A stretch of DNA of 64,000 nt. Source: Deroplatys truncata. Taxonomy: Eukaryota; Arthropoda; Insecta; Mantodea; Mantidae. This document shows positions 56,880 to 64,000 of this stretch, piece after piece. The stretch spans positions 126,298,295 to 126,362,294 of the forward strand of contig CM060977.1 in assembly GCA_030765065.1 (NCBI GenBank), read 5' to 3'. Each line of letters starts with the position of its first letter. The stretch's first letter is position 1. A model generated the notes under the pieces. The model had not been told where the DNA came from. It made no database searches and was given only the letters and a program-made list of their open reading frames with translations. Made by a program: the position numbers and the translations under genes.

Positions 56880-57715
56880 GTAGAGACATAATTACAATAA
56901 ATAATTTCGTATATTAAATCAGTGTATAATGTAACAGATTTGAGCTGAAATGTTTGTCCGGAAAGATGAAGGCAATTAGGAGTCGGGTAAACGAAAGTCA
57001 GTAGTAAGCCATGTAAGAAATTCATTAGCAACAGCCGAAGGAGCAAACACGTTAGGCATAAAAGTTCTGAGAACGCAGTTTAGATGTAAGTTTAGTACGC
57101 TTGGACATGCACGTAGGTCAATTCTGGAAATTGAAGAGTTGAAGGAAGCCCTTAGAAAAGTGAGCCATCACCTGGTAACTTTCACATACGTTTACTTAAA
57201 AGTATGAGATTTGCCAACGTATAAGGTAGAATGTTGGTGGAAGTAATTCTAATGTAGGCATGGCTTAAGTAGTAAGAAGGCGTGTAATTAAGTCAGGGAG
57301 TTATTCTCTCTGGTACCGCCAGTGGTACTTGCTTGTGTGATATTTTAAGCGTGCGGCCAGTGATGCGCTTGTGTGAGTAACGGTTAGCGCGAAAGATCTT
57401 GCCGATATGGTTACGCTTTTAGTTTCTTTTATTGCGGAAACAATTATTTCCAACCGTAATTTCGATACTGCAGAGGGTAGCAGTTTAACAATTCAATTGT
57501 TATAGTTTCGAGTGCTACAATTTAGAGGCAATCTATTTTTCATCTCAGACAGTCGGAAACTCACTTTAATAACTCAAATAATAGTTCACAATAAATTTGT
57601 CATTCAATTTAATCTGGTGTTGTCCTTCATAATAAATCCACGCATACCCTGAGGGAAAGTACTCATAGCTCCACCACTGGAGCAGCCGGAAGCAGAATCA
57701 ACACAAGATATTGGA
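56880..57715 (+). repeat. LTR-like repeat, copy 2
   Basis: It is related to 34741-35575 over about 0.8 kb. Past the shared end (GCAGCCGGAAGCAGAATCAA) it reads TATTGGAGACAACGAG, which resembles a retrotransposon primer-binding site. No gag or pol sequence follows. Confidence 0.45.
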
Positions 57716-58260
57716 GACAACGAGAAAAGGTGGCAACTACAATCCTGCTTCAAATGTCGCACCATCATAGCAGTTTCTCGTTTACGGTTTCATTTGTAAG
57801 ACGCATAACCAAGGGATTCTTGCACCGTTACACCATAACGTTTCCTTTAGACAATGAGGGAGAGTTGTAATTCAGCATTTTAAAGCATTCCTGATGGGGT
57901 AATACCATATTAGATAACACACGGATTGCTATTAGTCTTTCGTTGTGGAGTTAATTAAAACACACTATTTTTATGATGCCATGAAACTACTTTCCGTGCT
58001 GCCTATGCCATGCGTTCACCTTGTTCAGCACCTAATAATTTTCCACGTGTTATTATGAGAAATTCAGATATCAACCACATCTCGACGAAAACCTTTCGCT
58101 AACAAATTCTCCCGCAGTTAATGAAGGAATGTCTTGGGGGGGGCATCAATTTTAGCCAAGCCTCTGATGTTCAAAGAAGCTGTCAGCGAAATAGAGACCT
58201 GATATTAATGAAGTTTCATGAATCGTAGCTTATGTGAAGTTTTGACTTTTTCAAGCTATA
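57716..58260. other. Non-coding stretch
   Basis: Nothing recognised. Confidence 0.4.
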
Positions 58261-58261
58261 A

Positions 58262-58650
58262 CAAACATTTTTACTTTTATAGCACGTGCATAGTAAGTAG
58301 AGAAGGTATTGCAGTCCAACCAAAAATGCGATACCGAGATTTCACCGAAAATACATATTTTTGAGACCCCAAAATAAAAATAAAAGCATTTTTAGAAACA
58401 AATGTCCGTGTGTGTGTCTCTGTGAGCAACATTAACTCAAAAACGAAATGTTGGATGAATACCTAACTTGGTATTTAAGTTTAGTATTTTTAAAGCTGCG
58501 ACACGAAGATTGCCAAGAAAATCCTCCCCCCCAAACTACCGTTTACAGTGAACATTTTTAATTTTTTTTATTTTATAAAAAATGGTCTAACGATTTTTAT
58601 TAAAATACCATATATTAAATATATTTACATGGCAATATGAATTTTCTTCA
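58262..58650 (-). repeat. Rep1 copy, truncated
   Basis: ATAGTAAGTAGAGAAGGTAT to AATATGAATTTTCTTCAAAT, with TGTCCGTGTGTGTGTCTCTG and AACTTGGTATTTAAGTTTAG. The distal half is lost where SINE-B sequence begins. Confidence 0.75.
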
Positions 58651-58687
58651 AATATTTCTTGAATTTTCTTTTGAATTTCTTCATTTC

Positions 58688-59036
58688 AGCTGTTTTAGGG
58701 TTGTAGGACCAGGTGACAGCAGTTGGTTGTTGCAGCAGGATGATGGAATTTGCGCTATGGAAAGATTTCTCCACGGGGCCCCCCATAAGAGTATCTCTTC
58801 TATTCCTGGAACCTCCAAGTTGCGGGTTGCTAAGACAGGGCTAGCCGGTGTCATGTTAGAATCGCTAGGGATTCCCTCCGTGCTACCGATTTCCTCTTCA
58901 TCCGTTCCTCCCAGGGGTCACTTTGGAAGCACAAAGAATCCATTATGACCTACGTGCGGGGTTGTGCTCCTGTTACTAGTGACTTCTTCGTCTGACCATT
59001 TCTAACTCCTAGCTCTCCTATTTCCAAAGAGAAAAT
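58688..59036 (+). mobile_element. SINE-B tail fragment
   Basis: TTTTAGGGTTGTAGGACCAG matches the tail of SINE-B copies in the opposite orientation to the next one. The tRNA head is missing. The 103-codon frame at 58637-58948 lies over it and is not called. Confidence 0.5.
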
Positions 59037-59047
59037 TTGACGCAATA

Positions 59048-59469
59048 GTGAGAGTTAGGTTTTCAGAAGCGGAGGAGGATTTCACTAATGCGACCGTGAG
59101 GAAGGGATCAAGCGAGAAAGTAATAATGGAGCTAGATCTAATGGCGACAGAAGTAGCGCAACGGGTTCCCTAACGCTTCCCTCGATGCCCCTCCCATATC
59201 CGGATGGATGGGTTTGGGCACAAGAGCAATCACCGCATTCACCACACACCATCGATCATCGTGCCGGTCCTACAATCCTAAAAGATGGAAGGTAATGAAA
59301 TGGGAGCAAATGATGGACGGTAAACTTCGTGCTAGTATAAAATCCAGCCCAGCATTCGCCTAACGACCTTGGAAAATCACGATATAACCCAGGTTAGGTA
59401 TGCTCGGTCAACCGGAAATCGAACCCAGAACCTCTGGAATATGAGCTTCAGATGCTACTATCCGCTTAT
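59048..59469 (-). mobile_element. SINE-B with 11-bp target-site duplication
   Basis: TTGACGCAATA occurs at 59037-59047 and 59470-59480 and defines a complete 422-bp unit. On the minus strand are the head AGTAGCATCTGAAGCTCATA, B box GGGTTCGATTTCC, then TCGTGATTTTCCAAGGTCGT and a tail with TTTTAGGATTGTAGGACCGG. It gives the true length of the SINE-B family. Confidence 0.88.
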
Positions 59470-59480
59470 TTGACGCAATA

Positions 59481-60506
59481 ACTACACCGAGCTGCTGATT
59501 TTGCACCCTGCTCGCACTGCTTCACAGTTTCGAACAAGCAGACAGCCAGGGACAAGAGCGCCATGCCCTCAAGGACAGTAACGTGGTCCTTTTGCAGGTA
59601 GCTCTTTGCGTACGCCCCAGGCAATCCCATATATTGGACGTATCGAGTTTATCTGACACTTTTAGAAACGGAGCTGGTACTCTATCACAATAATTTGTGC
59701 GATATTTCTGAAAGAGAAAAAAAGAGGTGGAATTAGAAATTAAAATGTGGCAATAAGCAGGACTGACCTGCAGTGAAAGAGATGGAAGGGAGTAATATCG
59801 ATACCTCGTTCTACTAACTATCGGCCTTCCTAACTGTGTTTACCGTATCAGCATGTGAGCTCGGAGAGCAGAATCATCTAAAGCCACGTGATATTTGCCA
59901 TTAAAAAGCTCTGCTTGATCGAACCGGACTGGAGCCTACATCTGACGCAAATGTAAATTGGGTCGTTCAAACAGATTGACCATCGTACCGGGATGTTCCG
60001 ATATTATGATAAGAGGAGGATAATGCAGTTCGCTCCTAAGGCAAGAGATTTCTAATATGCAATCCTAACACTGTTATTAGGTAGCTATAGCATTCAAGAT
60101 CATGCATAAACGGCTAATTATGGCACGCATGGAGATGGCATCATTACCACTACCTAAACACAGTTTTACTCAAGTTAGCAAAAATAAACAAAAATGTTCA
60201 ACTAAAATTCCCACCCTAAACGTCATCTCACCGTCTTCAGTGCAACCATATGAATGAAATTGAACTATGACTTCAAATTTTATGTCATGACCTAAATTAT
60301 GCTAATTACTTATTTTTAGTGATTGTAATATACAATTGTTTTAATACACTACCTGTTACGATATAAATGTTAACATTACTGTTTTGTTTGTTACATCAAC
60401 TTTTCTTGACATTTGCTAAACGACAAACTTATCATACTCAATTTTTGCGGAATTAAAAGATATTCCGCAGCCTTCGCTTCTTCTCTAATTTCAATTGGAA
60501 TTCATT
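59481..60506. other. Non-coding stretch
   Basis: No gene recognised. Confidence 0.4.
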
Positions 60507-60515
60507 CAAAAGCTC

Positions 60516-60765
60516 GTCGTCCTCCGTGGACTAGTGGTACCATGCTAACCTCTAGTTCCCGACGGCAGAGGTCGATGCATTTTTCTGGCGTAAAAACCAG
60601 TGGTCCCGTGAAGTAGATTTACGGCACGTAAAAGAACCTCAATCCCGATAAAGAAGCCTCTGCGGAATATTACCGGTATTTCACGCCCAATATAGAATAG
60701 GAGCTAAGGACCATAGTAGTTAAAGAGCGTCCATAAATAAAACTCAATTTAATTAATTTTTATTC
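60516..60765 (+). mobile_element. SINE-A with internal deletions and 9-bp target duplication
   Basis: CAAAAGCTC occurs at 60507-60515 and 60766-60774. The head starts GTCGTCCTCCGTGG, but the B box is destroyed (CGGCAGAGGTCGATG) and about 30 bp near the TTCGGAAGG motif is missing. The body otherwise matches the family. Confidence 0.9.
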
Positions 60766-60949
60766 CAAAAGCTCAAGGCTTTCATTCTCCTTATTTATAT
60801 CAATACAGATTCCCTTGGAGACGCAATCTTATAAAGACTGACGTCAAAATGTCACACACATCTTCCTTTTGCATTCTAATTTATAAACATAAATTATAAA
60901 TTATACTTATAATGGAATTAATTGTTCTTCCACACCAGCCGTGTGTTTG

Positions 60950-61080
60950 ACAAGGTTGGAAAGGAATCAGACGACTGTAAAATTGAATGCCATAGCCGGC
61001 ATTTGAAGCATGGATCTCCTGGTTCTCCGTCCGGTGCTCTAACCTCTGAGTTACCATGGAAACATGCCAGTACGGAATTA
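60950..61080 (-). mobile_element. SINE-D, tRNA-like head
   Basis: On the minus strand CATGGTAACTCAGAGGTTAG carries the A box, then AGCACCGGACGGAGAACCAG, a B-box-like GCTTCAAATGC and CCGGCTATGGCATTCAATTT. It is the same family as 23326-23490. Confidence 0.55.
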
Positions 61081-61643
61081 AATTCTCCAACTGATTGTGC
61101 ATTTATATTTATAATGCTTAAACATTCACTCTGGCCACAATCCTACAATTGAGGGGCCCAGTGGAAAAGAGCCACATGCAAGCTGTCCAGTAATTTTGGA
61201 ACAGGGAGACGTCGATGCCATTTGGTATCATAACTGGTAACTCCTAGCAGAATAGCATGTGTCCATTCTTTGAAAGAGAGCAATAAATGTTTGCTAACTT
61301 ACAGGACTGACACATTCCCAGAGGAAAAAAGATCCATGCTATTTATTTCTGTAGGTTTTATGAGTCAATACTTCTCATTGGCCAGCTTGATTTCAGACAA
61401 CCAAACAGAAAGTGTCTCTCAAAGTTTGTTTATAAGTTTCCAAAGATAGCAGCAGAAGGTGTTGATATTAGTGCTGTTGAAAAATAACATACAACAATAC
61501 GTGTGAAGTAGTTACAGATCCAAGTAATATGAATTTATAAAATGCTTAAAACTCATTTAATTACCAATTTACCTGCTATGATTGGAACATTACCTACAAA
61601 GAATAATACAAATGTGAGAACATTCCAAAGAGGCTTTCTGTTT
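61081..61643. other. Non-coding stretch
   Basis: Nothing recognised. Confidence 0.4.
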
Positions 61644-61785
61644 AATTATTTATTTTCTTCAGCATTTTCTAGGTGGGCCCACCTAGAAAATGCTGAAGGA
61701 AGTGAGAAATAATGGAATAAATTACCTTAGGAGCGAATGTAAAAGTAGGTGTGAACTGGTCAATATCTGGTCAATTATTTATTTT
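61644..61785 (+). repeat. Templated insertion with a perfect palindrome and 13-bp direct repeats
   Basis: AATTATTTATTTT occurs at 61644-61656 and 61773-61785. Between them, 61657-61698 is a perfect 42-bp palindrome (half-site CTTCAGCATTTTCTAGGTGG plus G). Bases 61675-61771 are identical over 97 bp to 62154-62250. The left half of the palindrome is the inverted copy of the start of that 97-bp segment. Confidence 0.9.
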
Positions 61786-62135
61786 AAGTTGCTATAAAAC
61801 TGCATAATACCAAACCAATATTAATTAATACTTAATGATATTTGCAAAAAATGATCTAGTTTGTGCAACACGTGTTGATATAACAGCAGGAGTTTACATT
61901 TCCCATACAAAATCAGATTTTCTAAATTCCCTTTTCCTGATAAAACACACTCTGATGGCATGTGCCCATTTTCCCTACAAGTGATGGGACGATACCACTA
62001 TTTGTCGATACTCGATACCGATACTGATTTTTGAGCACCGATACTCGATTCTCGGTACTCACTTTATAAAAAATGTAAAGGCGAGAGATTGTTCACCTAA
62101 GTTCTTATTAGTAATTTTCTGTGTATAAACGCATG

Positions 62136-63108
62136 GGCAAAGTTGCCTTTCTTGGGCCCACCTAGAAAATGCTGAAGGAAGTGAGAAATAATGGAATAAA
62201 TTACCTTAGGAGCGAATGTAAAAGTAGGTGTGAACTGGTCAATATCTGGTGCCCACCTACCCGCCCTTTTTTGGTGTTACTTATATAGGTGAATTGTGAT
62301 ACGAACACGAAAAAACATGGCCATCTTCACGGTAATACTGACGCTCATTCGGAAGTGCCAACTTAAGAAATTGGGGAATCCGCTAAATATGCGATGTGTT
62401 CTTCTTCTTCTACTTATTATTATTATTACTATTATTATTATTATTATTCATGTAGTATAGCCGCAGAAAAAAGCGCCACGCATTCAGAGAAAGCTGTGCA
62501 GAAGAGGCTAACCTTACATGAATTCAGAAACCTAAGCTTATATAAAAAAACCTAACCTAAGGCTAACCTTGTGTGAATTCAGAAACCTAAGCTTGTATAA
62601 AAAAAACCTAACCTAAGGCTAACCTTGTGTGAATTCAGAAACCTAAGCTTATATAAAAAAACCTAACCTAAGGTAACCTTGCGTGAATTCAGTAACCTAA
62701 GCTTATATAAAAAAAAACCTAACCTAAGGCTAACTTTGCTTGAATTCAGAAACCTAAGCTTATATAAAAAGAAACCTAACCTAAGGCTAACCTTGTGTGA
62801 ATTCAGAAACCTAAGCTTATATAAAAAGAAACCTAACCTAAGGCTAACCTTGTGTGAATTCAGAAACCTAAGCTTGTATAAAAAAAACCTAACCTAAGGC
62901 TAACCTTGCGTGAATTTAGAAACCTAAGCTTATATAAAAAAACCGGAAACCGAGCGAGTTGGGAATATATCTCCGCATTTGGCGGCATTACTTATTCATA
63001 TATTGCCAGCATTACGTTACAGCCAGCGAATGACATACAGTGACATCTGTTGGACATATAAGACATCACTTTCGTCGCTAATGTGGGCCCAAGAAAGGCA
63101 ACTTACCC
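62136..63108 (+). mobile_element. Unclassified 973-bp element with 26-bp inverted ends and 8-bp target duplication
   Basis: GGCAAAGTTGCC then TTTCTTGGGCCCAC at the left pairs with GGGTAAGTTGCC then TTTCTTGGGCCCAC at the right (reverse complement), 24 of 26. AACGCATG occurs at 62128-62135 and 63109-63116. It interrupts the hAT-like element and contains the 54-57-bp minisatellite. There is no coding sequence; 8-bp duplications fit hAT or P-type superfamilies. Confidence 0.8.
62500..62945 (+). repeat. Minisatellite of 54-57 bp, 8 units, with CCTAACCTAA cores
   Basis: The anchor CCTAAGCTT occurs at 62531, 62586, 62642, 62696, 62753, 62810, 62867 and 62923. Each unit also has AACCTAACCTAAGG and GTGTGAATTCAG or a variant. 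The peptide motif NLSLYKKKPNLRLTL in one frame is a by-product of the repeat. Confidence 0.93.
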
Positions 63109-63238
63109 AACGCATGTAACTAATTTTGTATTGTACGCTAATTGTAATTCCAAAATTTGACATTCTCCAACTGGCAGCAATTTTCTTTATCTTGAGAATA
63201 CTATAGGTTATATATTCCCTTTCTCAATGATGATGATA

Positions 63239-63268
63239 AATAATAATAATAATAATAATAATAATAAT
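63239..63268 (+). repeat. (AAT)n microsatellite
   Basis: Roughly nine AAT/TAA repeats inside the hAT-like element, at a position matching the (TTA)n of the other copy. Confidence 0.85.
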
Positions 63269-64000
63269 TTCGTTGCTTCCCTTTTATGTAACTACATTTT
63301 ATGCTCAAAACTCTCTTTTAAAGAATTTTCTATCTATATTACAGAAATTAGACTACGGTATACCTGTAAGCTACGCTCGTGACCCAAGTTTATAATTTGC
63401 GTAAATCCAAACTAACAGATGGAAAGGAAAAAAACAACTTTTTCCATGCGCTGCATTATCTCGCATCTCAAGTTCTAATTTGCTTCTTCTGGATGGATTC
63501 GCAGATTTTGGTCACCGGAGCAGGTAACTAATTTAAGGCTACAAGTTACATGGGTACCTCTATTCCTTCCCACATTGTTTTGCATGTTTTCATTTATACA
63601 CAATAGTCTATGGTATGTAGCATTGATTCACCCACAGGAAACGCAGTCTAGGTCTATCAAGCACTATAGGGCAGAAAAGTTTTGGTGACAGGTACAAGAC
63701 AATAACGTGAAGTCTCCACTCCTTTCAGCATAAAGTTTCTAGCATAAAGTTAAACGCAACATATTCAATAATGCAAAACTTAAAAATGTAAAAGTATCGA
63801 AGGTTTTACTCAAAGTATTAGATATACTTCGATACTACCGAGTATCGAGAGTATCGATGTCCCATCCCTAGTCCCTACAATTGTAGACACTCTATTTATT
63901 TATTTATTTACTTCATAGGTATCCAATGCATTATTCTTAAAGAACATTATTTGAAAAGATAATAACTTGAATTTCAAATGCAAAAAAGCTGTCAATTGAT

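Larger units (their letters stand above)
61979..63870 (-). mobile_element. hAT-like non-autonomous element, copy 2, with a nested element
   Basis: The ends GTGATGGGACGATACC (left) and TAGGGATGGGACATCGAT (right, reverse complement) carry CGATAC-rich subterminal repeats. CCCTACAA occurs at 61973-61980 and 63873-63880, consistent with an 8-bp hAT target duplication (boundary uncertain by two bases). It is homologous in reverse to 54267-55401. No transposase is encoded. Confidence 0.78.

Noticed and set aside
58637-58948. 103-codon plus-strand frame as a gene
   Set aside because: It starts in Rep1 and runs into SINE-B tail sequence.
61675-62250. Tandem segmental duplication as the cause of the 97-bp identity
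   Set aside because: Only the 97-bp segment is shared, it is capped by an inverted piece, and it is bounded by 13-bp direct repeats, which fits insertion better than tandem duplication.
62679-62897. 72-codon repeat peptide
   Set aside because: It is a by-product of the 57-bp minisatellite; neighbouring units of 54-56 bp break the frame.

Overview
This 64 kb window is A+T-rich eukaryotic DNA made almost entirely of transposable elements, their relics and simple repeats. I found no convincing host gene: no multi-exon coding structure, no rRNA and no intact host open reading frame. Every protein-like signal I recognise belongs to a transposase, a retrotransposon polymerase or RNase H, or a repeated element-borne protein. 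The mix (Tc1/mariner transposases, tRNA-derived SINEs with several heads, CCTAA-like motifs, an arthropod-style repeated protein) suggests an arthropod with a large genome, most likely an insect. The species cannot be named from the sequence.

The dominant component is one A+T-rich dispersed family, called Rep1 here, about 0.8-1.1 kb when full. It begins near a TGACTTTCTCTACT-like motif and ends with a GTAGTAGAGAAAGTA-like motif. It carries a CA/CAGACA microsatellite at a fixed internal position. About 17 copies or fragments lie on both strands at 2.0-3.2, 9.3-12.3, 14.2-14.9, 17.8-20.4, 23.8-25.9, 25.9-27.5, 28.4-30.5, 32.5-33.6, 41.5-42.4, 49.7-51.4, 55.4-56.3 and 58.3-58.6 kb. I cannot assign it to a class. 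One copy has an internal segment amplified into an 11-unit, 122-bp tandem array.

DNA transposons: two related Tc1-like elements (5.8-7.0 kb; 21.4-22.6 kb), a third Tc1-like element (18.8-20.3 kb), a mariner-like element with a frameshifted transposase (37.2-38.5 kb), a short deleted transposase inside 17-bp terminal repeats (20.9-22.7 kb), and two copies of a hAT-like element rich in CGATAC motifs (54.3-55.4 kb; 62.0-63.9 kb). Retroelements: RT, RNase H and zinc-knuckle fragments of non-LTR elements (8.4-8.9, 35.6-36.2, 42.9-44.3, 50.1-51.0 kb), a diverged LTR-like pair (34.7-35.6 and 56.9-57.7 kb), and about 20 SINE copies. SINE-A has seven copies, several with exact target-site duplications.

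Nesting is the main theme. At 17.8-20.4 kb a Tc1 element sits in a MITE that sits in Rep1, with a TA duplication preserved at the MITE. At 49.7-51.4 kb a SINE sits in a LINE tail that sits in Rep1. At 62.0-63.9 kb an unclassified element carrying a minisatellite sits in a hAT-like element. Just upstream, a 97-bp piece identical to part of that inner element, capped by a perfect 42-bp palindrome, has been inserted between 13-bp direct repeats. All proteins are decayed, so the region looks like a TE graveyard with some recent activity.
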